DNA of 64,000 bases, taken from positions 310,001-374,000 of the forward strand of contig NZ_CP029397.2 in assembly GCF_001704615.3 (NCBI RefSeq). Reading direction: 5' to 3'. The notes under the pieces were generated by a model. The model was not told the origin of the DNA and ran no database searches. It was given only the letters and a program-made list of their open reading frames with translations. Both the position numbers and the translations under genes were made by a program. This stretch comes from Acinetobacter defluvii (GTDB lineage: Bacteria; Pseudomonadota; Gammaproteobacteria; Pseudomonadales; Moraxellaceae). Positions 30,379-40,005 of the stretch are shown in pieces (the first letter of the stretch is position 1; each line of letters begins with the position of its first letter).

Positions 30379-30810
30379 ATGCAGACATTTCGAAGTAAAA
30401 TTGATTGGTGGGTTTTAGGTTTTATTATTGCCATGACGGGACTGTTATTACAGCTTTTGGTGACCATGTATGCAAAGGGGACGATGCAAGAATATACCGA
30501 ACATACCGCAGTATATATCATAACCATTGCAGTGCTATGGTGGCCTATATTGAATACACGTTATGTCGTGGGCGAAAATACTTTAACCATTCATTGTCTG
30601 TTGTTCAAATGGAGGGTTCCTATCGTAAATATTGAAAAAATAAGTAAAACGAATCATTCTATTTCTTCTCCTGCATTGTCTTTAAATCGTTTAAAAATTG
30701 AATATTTAAACGAGGGTAAATCCAAATATATTTTAGTTTCTCCTCGAAACCCGCAAAAGTTTTATCAAGCATTGCAGCAGAAAAACTCAAAGATAGAAGT
30801 GGCTGTGTAG
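30379..30810 (+). CDS. Membrane protein with PH-like domain (bPH_4/DUF1200 type)
   Basis: About 143 residues from the ATG at 30379, which has an AGAG ribosome-binding site nine bases upstream; the open frame extends to 30352. Two membrane segments (residues ~10–30 and ~45–58) are followed by NTRYVVGENTLTIHCLLFKW and VNIEKISKTNHSISSPALSL, the pattern of the bPH_4 family. The last ~30 residues (YILVSPRNPQKFYQALQQK) complete the fold. Function unknown. The preceding gene also encodes a PH-like domain, but a terminator separates them. Confidence 0.65.
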   Translation: MQTFRSKIDWWVLGFIIAMTGLLLQLLVTMYAKGTMQEYTEHTAVYIITIAVLWWPILNTRYVVGENTLTIHCLLFKWRVPIVNIEKISKTNHSISSPALSLNRLKIEYLNEGKSKYILVSPRNPQKFYQALQQKNSKIEVAV

Positions 30811-30870
30811 AATGTTTTTAAATAAATATTTCTCTGCAAACGATCAATCTACGCTTTTTGTTGTTTATCT

Positions 30871-31118
30871 TTAATGTGAGCTGTTTAAGATACTTTTTAA
30901 AAAATCGCCTTTTGAATCAATCAATTCTTTGAGTAAATAATATTGATTGGTGCTTGCAAAAAATGGTAATGTTTTTTTAAAGTGGAGTGGGTAGAGATGT
31001 AAAAAGGAAAATCATTAGGAATAGACTGAAGAAATTCAACTTTCATCAACAATGGAGCGTTTTTTAGCATAGGATTGTTTATAAAATATCCAAAAAGCGA
31101 TTTTAAATTATCAGCGAC
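30871..31118 (-). pseudogene. Decayed ORF downstream of the ClpB-D2-like gene, with A7 frameshift
   Basis: On the minus strand, directly after the ATPase stop and in the same frame, ~50 codons read as protein-like sequence (LKSLFGYFINNPMLK, FLQSIPNDFPFYISTHSTLKK). They end in a homopolymer of seven A (30972–30978). Shifting frame there gives another ~30 coherent codons (LPFFASTNQYYLLKELIDSK) to a stop at 30871. This looks like one ORF broken by a one-base slip. An intact start could be the ATG at 31070 (50 residues in the first frame). No family recognised. Confidence 0.4.
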
Positions 31119-32165
31119 TTAGTCTTTTAACAGTAATTTTTCTGTATCAGCATCTATATTGAGGATCATTTTTTCAGGATGCTTTAAAAAATAAATCGCT
31201 AAAATCGGTTCAAGCTCAGTTCGCATTTTGCGAGCTAAATGACGTGCGCCAAAACGAATATCATGCTTTTGATAAAAATAAGCTTTTGCTGATTCTGTGA
31301 GCATCACACTGCGTTTTTGATGTTGCAAACGTTGATTCAGTTTTGCGAGTTCAATCTCAACGAGCTGAGGTAAGGTATCTGCTTGAATGGCTTGGTAATG
31401 TAAAGTGCGATCAATCCGATTTAAAAACTCAGGATCAAATTTACGATACATCATCTTTTCAATCACTGTTTGGGTCGATACTCGTTTTAAACAAATATCC
31501 TGTAATTTCTTCGGTAAAAATTGTAATTTTTCTAAATAGTGCTGTGCTGCGTGTGCCCCAACATTGCTGGTCATAAAGATCATGCAATTACGAAAATCAA
31601 TGCTTTTGGTACCTGCGGTTAAAGTCAATTTTCCGGTATCTAAAATATTCATTACACCACGAATCACTTCGGTAGATGCTTTTTCAAGTTCATCGAACAG
31701 CATAATTCCAGGGCGAGTATGTGATCCCGCAATGGCAGTTTCATCAAATAAACTATGACCTTCTTTGGAGCCGACATAACCCGGAGGTGCGCCTGTGATT
31801 GCTGCTGCATAATGCTCTTGTGCTAAAGTGTTCATGTCGATTCGGCAAAAAGCATCAGGGCGACCATAGATTGCTTCGGCAATTAAGCGCACCGTTTCGG
31901 TTTTTCCTACGCCTGTAGGTCCAAGTAGCAGCGTCACTGAAAGTGGTTTGTCTGGTGCAGAAAAGTCTGCTTTGACCACGTGTAACATTTTTTCTATTTC
32001 ATTCAGTGCTGCATCTTGTCCAATAATTTTTTGACGTAAATGTTGCATGACAGTTTGAGGTTCAAAATGAAAACGCGGTTGTCCCATCAAATGATTTTTT
32101 TCAGACTGAGTTTGGTTTGACAGGGTTGATTTGACGAAATGGATAGCAGCATTTTCAATAGTCAT
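31119..32165 (-). CDS. Stand-alone ClpA/ClpB D2-type AAA+ ATPase
   Basis: A 348-residue protein equivalent to only the second AAA+ module of Clp unfoldases. Walker A is LLGPTGVGKTETVR, the pore-loop region is APPGYVGSKEGHSLFD, Walker B is IMLFDELEKAS, sensor 1 is MIFMTSNVGAH, and the D2-small domain has RFGARHLARKM. There is no N-domain, D1 or middle domain, and no recognisable ClpP-binding tripeptide. About 60 residues precede Walker A. It may work as an unfoldase or remodelling factor with an unknown partner. The protein ends normally (EKLLLKD), but a protein-like reading continues past the stop. Confidence 0.8.
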   Translation of the reverse strand: MTIENAAIHFVKSTLSNQTQSEKNHLMGQPRFHFEPQTVMQHLRQKIIGQDAALNEIEKMLHVVKADFSAPDKPLSVTLLLGPTGVGKTETVRLIAEAIYGRPDAFCRIDMNTLAQEHYAAAITGAPPGYVGSKEGHSLFDETAIAGSHTRPGIMLFDELEKASTEVIRGVMNILDTGKLTLTAGTKSIDFRNCMIFMTSNVGAHAAQHYLEKLQFLPKKLQDICLKRVSTQTVIEKMMYRKFDPEFLNRIDRTLHYQAIQADTLPQLVEIELAKLNQRLQHQKRSVMLTESAKAYFYQKHDIRFGARHLARKMRTELEPILAIYFLKHPEKMILNIDADTEKLLLKD

Positions 32166-32344
32166 TCAGCGTTGAACCTAGGAGCAATCGACATGCTCAG
32201 CATAGCAAAATTATTTTTTGATACTAATAGCTTTTAACAATCAGATGATCGTTACAAGGAACACTTTAATTTGTTAGATTTTTTACCTATAGCGTAGAAT
32301 AGTCATTAATAATGTTTAAAAAAATAAGTGATGTGGAACAAATA

Positions 32345-33196
32345 ATGAGAAAAATAGTATTGATCGCAACCAGCTCGTTCATATTAACCGCATGTGGAGG
32401 TGGTTCTGATGCCTCAGATGACCAAGCGAATCAACAGAATGCACCAAATATGTTGTATGCTTTTGTTGATAATGGTTCAGGAATAGGCATAGGTTTTAAA
32501 AAGTACCATTTAGATGGAGATAAAAAGCTCTTAGTTCAAAATGAATCAACAGAAGGAATTGCTAAAAACTATGCGACAGCGGATGGACTTTCTACAACTT
32601 CACCCCCTCAAATAGATGAAAAAACGTATATTTTGGGTGAAAATGCCTCGTTTGATGGTGAAAAATTACAATATTCGGTGAGTAATTTTGATCCTAAAAA
32701 GCCGTTGATTTTGACAAAAATGTATAAACAAATTGATGTCTCGGGTCGAGCGATTCGTGACGATGCCAATAATCCTGTACGGATTATGTACAGTAGTACA
32801 GGTGGTTTAATTTTAGCAGGGCTCTTAGGCATTAAAGACTTAACGGATGCTGATATCTTTTCAAAAGGTTCAATGTGTTGGCAATTGCTATCTTCGAGGA
32901 GTAATCAAGACTATATTCAATTTAATATGAGCTCTGATTATTCTGAACTATTTACGCAAGCGGAGGTTGAGCATACAGGGACTTGGAATAAAGTTGCATG
33001 GATTCGTTATAAAGATTTAACCGACTTTCCAAATACGAAGTTGACCATAGAGGGTAAAGATTACTGGGGACTTTATTATGCAAGTCATGAAAATAAAGTA
33101 CCTAATACAAGTGAGTTAAAGTGTGATTTGATGAATGAGACTGCTTACAAAGTGGTAAACAAACCTTTTGAAAAATTAAATACACCAGTTTCATAG
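32345..33196 (+). CDS. Putative lipoprotein, unknown function
   Basis: A 283-residue precursor starting at the ATG at 32345; the open frame begins at 32312 but would put 11 residues ahead of the signal. The signal peptide (RKIVLIATSSFILTAC) ends in a lipobox LTAC, so Cys is lipidated, and it is followed by a GGGSDASDD linker. The mature domain has no family that I recognise. It is probably anchored to the outer membrane. It stands alone upstream of uvrC. Confidence 0.7.
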   Translation: MRKIVLIATSSFILTACGGGSDASDDQANQQNAPNMLYAFVDNGSGIGIGFKKYHLDGDKKLLVQNESTEGIAKNYATADGLSTTSPPQIDEKTYILGENASFDGEKLQYSVSNFDPKKPLILTKMYKQIDVSGRAIRDDANNPVRIMYSSTGGLILAGLLGIKDLTDADIFSKGSMCWQLLSSRSNQDYIQFNMSSDYSELFTQAEVEHTGTWNKVAWIRYKDLTDFPNTKLTIEGKDYWGLYYASHENKVPNTSELKCDLMNETAYKVVNKPFEKLNTPVS

Positions 33197-33288
33197 CTTT
33201 TGAAGATTAAAATTCACTTTCTTAGACTTGAAAAAAGGATGATCAGACGACATCATCCTGATATATTCCAAAGTTTAAAAAGCAGACA

Positions 33289-35088
33289 GTGAACGAAAAC
33301 GCACGAGAAAATATCGAAAAGATTTTAGCCAATATGACTACTTTGCCAGGCGTTTATAAAATGCTGGGCAAAGAGGGCGAGTTGTTATATGTTGGCAAAG
33401 CCAAAAATCTCAAAAATCGTGTGTCCAGTTATTTTGTCAAAACGATAGAGCATCCCAAAACACAGGCGTTGGTTGCTCGAATTTATGATATTGAAACTTT
33501 GGTGGTGCGTTCTGAAACTGAAGCATTATTACTTGAACAAAATCTAATTAAACTGCATCGCCCACCTTACAATATTATGCTTCGAGACGATAAGTCTTAC
33601 GTTTATATTTTCGTTTCTGCGGATCAGCCTTATCCACGCATCGCATCAGGACGTGGCAAAGGTAAACATCAAACCGGTAAATTTTTTGGACCTTATCCGA
33701 GTGCTTATAATGCTCGAGATACCTTATTGGTTTTACAAAAATTATTTAACGTACGCCAGTGTGAAAATAGCTATTTTTCGCAGCGTAAGCGCCCATGTTT
33801 ACAGTACCAAATCAAACGTTGTACTGCACCTTGTGTTGGATTCATCAGCCCTGAAGAGTATCAAGAAGATGTCAAAAATTCGATTCGTTTTTTAAATGGT
33901 GACACCAAAGAGCTGAACCAAGAATTAATTCAAAAGATGGAACAAGCTGCTGAAAAATTAGAGTTTGAAAAAGCAGTATTTTATCGTGACCGTATGGCGT
34001 TATTGCGTGATGTACAAGCACAGCAAGCGATTTATAAAGTCAAAGGCGAAGCAGATATTTTGGCGATTGCCTATCAAGCTGGAGTAACCTGCGTCCAGAT
34101 CATGCATGTACGTAACGGAAAAATGTTGGGTGGGAAAAGTTATTTTCCAGACATGCTAGGCGATGATCTTGGGCAAATGTTATCTGATTTTATGGCAAAT
34201 TTTTATTTCCAAGTCGCCGATGAAGTACCAAATGAGTTGATTATTAATGTCGACTTGCCCAATAGAAAAGAAATAGAGGCGGCATTTCAGCAACAATTTG
34301 AGAAGAAAATTCAAATCAAACCCAATGTTCGAGAAACACGTGCAGAATGGTTAGAACTTGCTGAAATGAATGTTCAGCATGCCATTAAAGGTAAATTAGC
34401 CAATCATTTAGAGTTGAATGAACGTTTTCATCAACTTGAAAAAGTCTGCGCCCGTCCAATTGATAGCATTGAGTGTTTTGACATTTCCCATACCATGGGT
34501 GAGGCGACGATTGCGTCTTGTGTGGTCTTTGATGCAGGGGGGGCAAGGAAGCGGGATTATCGTCAGTTTGCAATCAATGACATTACCGCAGGCGATGATT
34601 ATGCCGCAATGCGCCAAGCCTTAACCCGACGTTATAAGAAAGCCATGTTGCCTGACTTGCTTTTAATTGATGGTGGGAAAGGACAGTTACACATGGCAAT
34701 GGAAGTCATGCAAGATCTTGGTTTAGACGCTTTTATGCTTGGAGTTTCCAAAGGCGAGGGACGTAAACCCGGTCTAGAAACATTGCATTTTACCGACGGC
34801 ACAAAAATTCAATTGCCTGAGGACAATAAAGCCTTGCATTTGATTCAACAAATCCGTGATGAAGCGCATCGTTTTGCGATTACACGTCATCGGGCGAAAC
34901 GCGACAAACGTCGTGGTGGCTCAGTATTGGAAGCGATTCCTGGATTGGGGCCAAAGCGTCGTCGAGATTTGTTGACCCATTTTGGTGGGATTCAGGGCGT
35001 GTTAAAAGCCTCCGAAAATGATCTAAAGCTTGTTCCAGGCTTAGGCGAAGTTATGGCGAGAACGATTTATAAAGTTTTGCATGAGTAA
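33289..35088 (+). CDS. uvrC: Excinuclease ABC subunit UvrC
   Basis: A 599-residue nucleotide-excision repair nuclease. It starts at a GTG. The GIY-YIG domain (LPGVYKMLG...[14 protein letters not shown]) makes the 3' incision. A Cys cluster ([24 protein letters not shown]) and the UVR motif [13 protein letters not shown] follow. The RNase-H-like domain begins at [19 protein letters not shown] and makes the 5' incision. The C-terminal helix-hairpin-helix pair is [13 protein letters not shown] and [12 protein letters not shown]. All expected parts are present. Confidence 0.98.
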   Translation: MNENARENIEKILANMTTLPGVYKMLGKEGELLYVGKAKNLKNRVSSYFVKTIEHPKTQALVARIYDIETLVVRSETEALLLEQNLIKLHRPPYNIMLRDDKSYVYIFVSADQPYPRIASGRGKGKHQTGKFFGPYPSAYNARDTLLVLQKLFNVRQCENSYFSQRKRPCLQYQIKRCTAPCVGFISPEEYQEDVKNSIRFLNGDTKELNQELIQKMEQAAEKLEFEKAVFYRDRMALLRDVQAQQAIYKVKGEADILAIAYQAGVTCVQIMHVRNGKMLGGKSYFPDMLGDDLGQMLSDFMANFYFQVADEVPNELIINVDLPNRKEIEAAFQQQFEKKIQIKPNVRETRAEWLELAEMNVQHAIKGKLANHLELNERFHQLEKVCARPIDSIECFDISHTMGEATIASCVVFDAGGARKRDYRQFAINDITAGDDYAAMRQALTRRYKKAMLPDLLLIDGGKGQLHMAMEVMQDLGLDAFMLGVSKGEGRKPGLETLHFTDGTKIQLPEDNKALHLIQQIRDEAHRFAITRHRAKRDKRRGGSVLEAIPGLGPKRRRDLLTHFGGIQGVLKASENDLKLVPGLGEVMARTIYKVLHE

Positions 35089-35356
35089 AGTTGTCATACT
35101 TATCGATCATTAGATGCATTTAAGAAGCGAATAGCAGTGAATGATTGTGTCATATCGATTCATCCTTTGCTTGTAAGGATGAATGTGTTGTACATACTGA
35201 GTATGTGTGTACTTAGGCTTAATATTTAATTTTGAATTTAGAACCATTGTAAAAATGATTTGCCATAAAGTGCATTGACTCCACAGTCATTGATCATTCA
35301 CAACTAAAGTTTAAATAGGCAAGATGTCTAGCAATAAAAATGTAATGAGAATGATC

Positions 35357-36151
35357 ATGCCATTAAAGGATTTATTTACTCAGATCGAACAGCAAGAATG
35401 GATTGAATTACCAGCAGGATGGTTACAAGGGCGCACCATTTTTGGTGGTTTGGTTGCGGGCATGTTGATTCATAAAGCCACAGTCACGATCAACGATCCA
35501 TTGAAAAAGCTATTAAGCTGTAGCATCACTTTTGTTGGACCTGTGGAACAAGCACCTGTAAGGTTAAGTGCTGAAATTTTACGTCAAGGTAAATCTGTCA
35601 CCAGCATTGAAGTTCGGCTTTGGCAAAATGATGCAGTACAAAGTATTTTAATTGCCAGTTTTGGCAGTCAACGAGAGTCACAGATTCAGGTGGCTTTACA
35701 ACCACAAATACCTGATTTTCCAACATTAGATCAGATCCATATTGTTCCGAAGTACTTACCATTTCCTGAATGTGTACAAAATTTCCAACTGGCTTGGACA
35801 CATGGCAGTTATCCGATTACAGCCAGTAAACAACCTGATTTTGCGGGTTGGTGTCGTTTTGACCCTGAACGACATACACAACGCAGCATGACCCTTGCTG
35901 ATATTGTGAACCTAATGGATGTTTGGCCACCAGGCGTATTGCCTATGTTTAAACAGCCTGCCCCTGCCAGTAGTTTAACTTGGCAGGTGACGTTCATTCA
36001 TCCGTTGCAACACCAACTGCATGATTGGTTTAAATATCAAGTGATCACAGATCATGCTGAGCATGGTTATGCAACTGAACATAGTTACTTATGGGATCAA
36101 GAAAATCGCCTGATTGCGATAGCAAGACAAACTGTTACAGTATTTGTCTAG
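35357..36151 (+). CDS. TesB-like acyl-CoA thioesterase (double hotdog)
   Basis: About 264 residues with the PF13622 double-hotdog pattern. GWLQGRTIFGGLVAGMLIHKA near the N-terminus is the first hotdog helix and FVGPVEQAPVRLSAEILRQGKS the following strands. The second half begins near residue 130, with TLADIVNLMDVWPPGV and TSYLWDQENRLIAIARQTV-type strands. I prefer the ATG at 35357 because it begins the domain directly; the frame is open from an ATG at 35324. The enzyme is predicted to hydrolyse acyl-CoA; chain-length preference is unknown. It lies between uvrC and pgsA on the same strand. Confidence 0.78.
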   Translation: MPLKDLFTQIEQQEWIELPAGWLQGRTIFGGLVAGMLIHKATVTINDPLKKLLSCSITFVGPVEQAPVRLSAEILRQGKSVTSIEVRLWQNDAVQSILIASFGSQRESQIQVALQPQIPDFPTLDQIHIVPKYLPFPECVQNFQLAWTHGSYPITASKQPDFAGWCRFDPERHTQRSMTLADIVNLMDVWPPGVLPMFKQPAPASSLTWQVTFIHPLQHQLHDWFKYQVITDHAEHGYATEHSYLWDQENRLIAIARQTVTVFV

Positions 36152-36258
36152 TCGACAGTTTCATGTGAATCGTTTAAAGTATTAGCACAAATAGAGCTTC
36201 ACTCTACATGATCGTTTGCCTTATTCATAGGCAAATAGGGGACTTACTGGCGGTGTCT

Positions 36259-36846
36259 ATGACTACAGGTCGTATCCTGAATATTCCAAATATCTTGACG
36301 CTGGCACGTATTGCGTTAATACCTGTATTTTTAATCATTGCATATTGGCCACCTGCGATTGGGGTCGGTGGGCATGAAGGTAGCATGACACGTCATGTTA
36401 TTCTTACTGCAATTTTTGTGATTGCTGCGGTGACAGATTGGTTTGATGGTTATTTGGCTAGAACTTTAAATCAAACTTCTGCATTTGGACGCTTTTTAGA
36501 CCCAGTGGCAGATAAGTTGATGGTAGCTGCAGCTTTAATCGTTTTAGTGCAATGGAAACCGAGTATTGCGATGGCATTTGCGGCGATTGTAATTATTTCC
36601 CGTGAAATAACCGTGTCTGCACTGCGTGAGTGGATGGCAGAATTAGGTGCACGTACCAACGTTGCTGTTTCAACGGTGGGTAAATACAAAACCGCTTTTC
36701 AGATGATTGCGATCACAGTATTTTTATTGAATTGGCAGCCGCTTGAATTGGTTGCTTATGCGTTATTGTATACCGCAGTCATCCTTACGTTGTGGTCGAT
36801 GTTTATTTACTTAAAAGCAGCTTGGCCGTATTTAAAACAGCCTTAA
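36259..36846 (+). CDS. pgsA: CDP-diacylglycerol–glycerol-3-phosphate 3-phosphatidyltransferase
   Basis: A 195-residue inner-membrane enzyme that makes phosphatidylglycerol-phosphate, the first step to phosphatidylglycerol and cardiolipin. The CDP-alcohol phosphatidyltransferase motif is complete: DWFDGYLART...FGRFLDPVADK fits D-x2-DG-x2-AR-x8-G-x3-D-x3-D. About five membrane helices are seen. The ATG at 36259 begins TTGRILNIPNILTLARI as in other PgsA proteins; a GTG two codons upstream is better spaced from an AGGGGA. It is followed by a terminator. Confidence 0.95.
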   Translation: MTTGRILNIPNILTLARIALIPVFLIIAYWPPAIGVGGHEGSMTRHVILTAIFVIAAVTDWFDGYLARTLNQTSAFGRFLDPVADKLMVAAALIVLVQWKPSIAMAFAAIVIISREITVSALREWMAELGARTNVAVSTVGKYKTAFQMIAITVFLLNWQPLELVAYALLYTAVILTLWSMFIYLKAAWPYLKQP

Positions 36847-36867
36847 TCATCTTATAGATTGCAGATT

Positions 36868-36903
36868 TAAAAAGCCTTTATTTCTAGAAATAAGGGCTTT
36901 TTA
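36868..36903. terminator. Terminator after pgsA
   Basis: AAAAAGCC...TTATTTC and GAAATAA...GGCTTTTT pair around a short loop, with T/A runs on both sides. It lies between two convergent genes. Confidence 0.8.
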
Positions 36904-36916
36904 ACAGAGCTATTTT

Positions 36917-37327
36917 TTAGTCCAGTGCATAAATCCTTTCAGCCAATACGCCATTTTTTCCAAAAGTTTGCATATCCCCATCTAAATCCATCCACATTTT
37001 AGTGATTGGAATTTGATCTAAATGTGTGGCAACCCATGTAAAAATACCTGTTAAATCATATATTCTACTGTCATCTTTCAGTGAAAAATCACAATGAGCA
37101 GCAAATCCACTGCGAACTAAGATGATTTTATTTGGATCCTCACTTGATCTTCCACCTGTAAGCCATTCAGGTTCACTGCTGATTTTGAACTCTAGGAGTT
37201 GTGTACTTGCAGATTGCTGAACAAACATATCCTCAACAGAATCAAGAATGTCTTGATATGGATTTTCTGAAAACCATTCAAGCATATTTTTAGAATCATC
37301 CAATCGTGTAAAGTCACTCAACATCAT
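36917..37327 (-). CDS. Hypothetical protein, 136 aa
   Basis: A soluble, acidic 136-residue protein with no recognised family. It has no signal peptide and no cysteine cluster; one Cys lies mid-protein (AAHCDFSLKDD). Two strongly amphipathic stretches (TWVATHLDQIPITKMWMDLD and SVEDMFVQQSASTQLLEF) suggest a compact alpha/beta fold, of the kind seen in cytosolic immunity or accessory proteins, but that is speculation. It follows the ABC exporter by 41 bp in the divergent sense, and ends before a shared terminator. Confidence 0.55.
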   Translation of the reverse strand: MMLSDFTRLDDSKNMLEWFSENPYQDILDSVEDMFVQQSASTQLLEFKISSEPEWLTGGRSSEDPNKIILVRSGFAAHCDFSLKDDSRIYDLTGIFTWVATHLDQIPITKMWMDLDGDMQTFGKNGVLAERIYALD

Positions 37328-37368
37328 TTTTGATCTCGAATATTGTGCTATTTATATGAAAATAATCT

Positions 37369-39177
37369 CTAACTATGCGTTTCTTCCTCTGCATCATCTT
37401 CAAAAGTCTTGGCGATTTTTTCAATATTTAAACTCTTTGCCATCGCATCAAAAATCTCTTTATACACACCATCTTGATGATACAAATCATCATGCTCGCC
37501 ATGTTCTGCAATACGTCCCTCTTTCATGACATAGGTATAATCCGCATCAATAATTTGCGATAAACTGTGTGAAATAATAATCACTGTCCGCCCTTGTTTG
37601 ATCTCATCCAAACTCTGCTTAATTTGTTCAGCGGCAATGGCATCCAAACTTGCAGTTGGCTCATCAAGAAAAATAATCGGTGGATTTTTCAAGAACATCC
37701 GTGCTAAGGCGATGCGTTGTTGTTGCCCACCTGACAGCATCAAGGCATCGGCATCGTAAGCATGCGGCAGCTTTAAAATCTGCTCATGAATAGATGCTTT
37801 TTTCGCTGCATTCATCACATCTTCAAGTGTTGCATCGGTTTTGCCATAACGGATATTGTCAAAAATAGAGCCTTGGAAAATATGATTTTTTTGTAATACC
37901 AAACCGATATGATCACGTAAGTATTGTGTATCAATATCCTCTAAATCAATCCCATCCAACCGAATACAGCCCGATTCAGGCACATAAAATTTATCCAATA
38001 AACTGATCAAAGTTGACTTACCTGCACCCGATAAACCAACCAAAGCGGTAATTTTATTGGGTTGAATGGTCATGTTAATATCGTATAGTGCTTGATGTCC
38101 GTTTGGATAGCTGAAGTTGACATTTTCCAAAGAAAATTTGCCTTGAATTTGCGGTTTTAGTGAACCGCTTGATTCAATTTCATGATCAGCTTCAAGGATT
38201 TTGAAGAAGCTTTCTGAATAAATCATTGCATCATTCACTTCATCATAAATCCGATGCAATGAACGAATTGGCGCGGACACATTATTAAACAACAACACAT
38301 GGTACATGATCATGCCGATACTCATTTGCCCATCCAAGACAAAATAAGCGGTCAGGATAATGATCAATACAATACCAATTTGCTCAATAAACGTTTTTAA
38401 ACCGTCAAATATAAAACTGGTTTGACGGGTATGCATTTGGTTTTCAGTGAGTTCTTTTTGTAGTTTGAGCTGCTTTTCCGCCTCAATCGCTTCACGATTA
38501 AAGGACTTGATCACGGTAATCGAGTTGATAATGCCTAAAATGCCCTGACTTTTCTTTTCTCGTCCATCACGTAAATTTCTGCGCCAGCCACCCAGTTTTT
38601 GCGCTTGTTTATAGGTCAGCCAAAAGTAAATCGGTACAATTGCGGTTGCCACCAAACCCACCCAAAAGTTGGCGTAGTACATCAGTCCCAAAGCGACAAT
38701 TGCACTGGTAAATAGCGGTAAAATATCAATAAAAAATATTTGTACCAAACGAGTCAGTGAGCCAATCCCTCGATCAATACGGGTCTGTAATTTACCTGCT
38801 TGGTTATTATCATCGTTAAAAAAAGCCAAACGATAAGTCAGAAACTTTTCAATAATACCTTGTGCCAAATCTTGTGATACTAAAATTCGCAGCTTTTCCC
38901 CATAAAATTTTTGCCCAAACTGTACAATTGCACTAATAATTTCTTTACCTAATAAAATGACTGTGATAGTGATCAGAATATGCCAGCCTGCATTAAGTCC
39001 TTGTCCTGCCTCAACTAATTTATTGATGCTATCAATTGCGTATTGCAAAGTGAGGGCATTCACCTGAGCAGTGAGTGAGCCAATCAGCGTCAAAAGCAAT
39101 GTCGCAATGACTAACCAACGATAGGGACTGACAAAAGGACGTAATTTTTGAAATAACTGCCAAAGATTCATAGACAC
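37369..39177 (-). CDS. ABC exporter, fused permease and ATPase
   Basis: A 602-residue type IV (MsbA-like) half-transporter. Six membrane helices occupy residues ~15–305. The nucleotide-binding domain follows, with Walker A ALVGLSGAGKSTLI, Q-loop VLQKNHIFQGSIFDNI, signature LSGGQQQRIALAR, Walker B PIIFLDEPTASLD and H-loop IIISHSLS. It should homodimerise. The C-terminal ~40 residues are acidic (FEDDAEEE). Neighbours give no hint of substrate; lipid or peptide export are possibilities. It is divergent from alkB. Confidence 0.88.
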   Translation of the reverse strand: MSMNLWQLFQKLRPFVSPYRWLVIATLLLTLIGSLTAQVNALTLQYAIDSINKLVEAGQGLNAGWHILITITVILLGKEIISAIVQFGQKFYGEKLRILVSQDLAQGIIEKFLTYRLAFFNDDNNQAGKLQTRIDRGIGSLTRLVQIFFIDILPLFTSAIVALGLMYYANFWVGLVATAIVPIYFWLTYKQAQKLGGWRRNLRDGREKKSQGILGIINSITVIKSFNREAIEAEKQLKLQKELTENQMHTRQTSFIFDGLKTFIEQIGIVLIIILTAYFVLDGQMSIGMIMYHVLLFNNVSAPIRSLHRIYDEVNDAMIYSESFFKILEADHEIESSGSLKPQIQGKFSLENVNFSYPNGHQALYDINMTIQPNKITALVGLSGAGKSTLISLLDKFYVPESGCIRLDGIDLEDIDTQYLRDHIGLVLQKNHIFQGSIFDNIRYGKTDATLEDVMNAAKKASIHEQILKLPHAYDADALMLSGGQQQRIALARMFLKNPPIIFLDEPTASLDAIAAEQIKQSLDEIKQGRTVIIISHSLSQIIDADYTYVMKEGRIAEHGEHDDLYHQDGVYKEIFDAMAKSLNIEKIAKTFEDDAEEETHS

Positions 39178-39303
39178 TTGTTTTTATTGGGAAGCTGATT
39201 TTAGTCTAATTCTGAAATCATTTTGTCACAAGCTTCTACAATGTTTTGAATTGTGAATAAGGAAATTGCATTAAAATATAATAATAAAATAGGGTTAATA
39301 GCG

Positions 39304-39927
39304 ATGAATCTAGATCTATTTCAGCCTGAAGAAAATGAAAATGTTTTACCTTATGACGGCATCGTAAAAGATTATGGCTTAATCCTGAATGATGAACAGA
39401 GCCAAAAATATTTAAATTACTTTTTACAGCATTTGGCGTGGCAACAGGATGAAGTGTTTATTTTGGGGCAATATCACCAAACGGAACGTAAAGTTGCATG
39501 GTATGGCGATGAGCATTATCAATATCGTTACTCAGGCATGGTGAAACAAGCTCAAATTTGGCAGCCTGCATTATTTCGGCTCAAACAACATATTGAGAAG
39601 CTGGTTGGGCATCCATTTAATACTTGTTTAGCCAATTTATATGATGATGGCACACAAGGCATGGGATGGCACAGTGATGATGAGCCTGTTTTTATGGCTG
39701 AGCGTGGTTTAGAAACAGTGATTGCCTCTTTAAGTTTTGGTGCAACCCGAAAGTTTAGTTTTAAGCATAAAACCACCGCTGCAAAGGTCGATTTACAGTT
39801 ACAGCGTGGACAATTGATTGTCATGCGAGGGCAGACACAGCAGTATTGGAAACATTGTTTAGCAAAAACCACCAAGGTTTTACAACCGAGGATTAATTTA
39901 ACTTTTCGATATTTTTATGCAAATTAA
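39304..39927 (+). CDS. alkB: AlkB-like alpha-ketoglutarate-dependent dioxygenase
   Basis: About 207 residues from the ATG at 39304; the open frame begins at 39253 but that extension lacks family similarity. The Fe(II) ligands are visible as GWHSDDEP (HxD) and the distal His in YWKHCLAK. The 2-oxoglutarate-binding Arg lies in RINLTFRYF, and the substrate-lid region is LANLYDDGTQGM. AlkB enzymes oxidatively remove alkyl groups from DNA or RNA bases. The layout is nearer the short AlkB homologues (PF13532) than E. coli AlkB, so the exact subtype is uncertain. Confidence 0.85.
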   Translation: MNLDLFQPEENENVLPYDGIVKDYGLILNDEQSQKYLNYFLQHLAWQQDEVFILGQYHQTERKVAWYGDEHYQYRYSGMVKQAQIWQPALFRLKQHIEKLVGHPFNTCLANLYDDGTQGMGWHSDDEPVFMAERGLETVIASLSFGATRKFSFKHKTTAAKVDLQLQRGQLIVMRGQTQQYWKHCLAKTTKVLQPRINLTFRYFYAN

Positions 39928-39957
39928 TTTAAAGTGAAATGTTCAAATGATCTAAAA

Positions 39958-39985
39958 ACCTCTCTTATAAAAAGAGAGGTATTTC
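39958..39985. terminator. Terminator between alkB and the quinone reductase gene
   Basis: ACCTCTCTT–ataaa–AAGAGAGGT, flanked by A residues on the left and T on the right, separates convergent genes. Confidence 0.85.
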
Positions 39986-40005
39986 ACTTAAGTTGAGTTA
40001 TAAAT

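Noticed and set aside
33236..33259. Hairpin before uvrC as a terminator
   Set aside because: AGGATGAT/ATCATCCT pair well but no T run follows, and it is 30 bp before the uvrC start, so its role is unclear.
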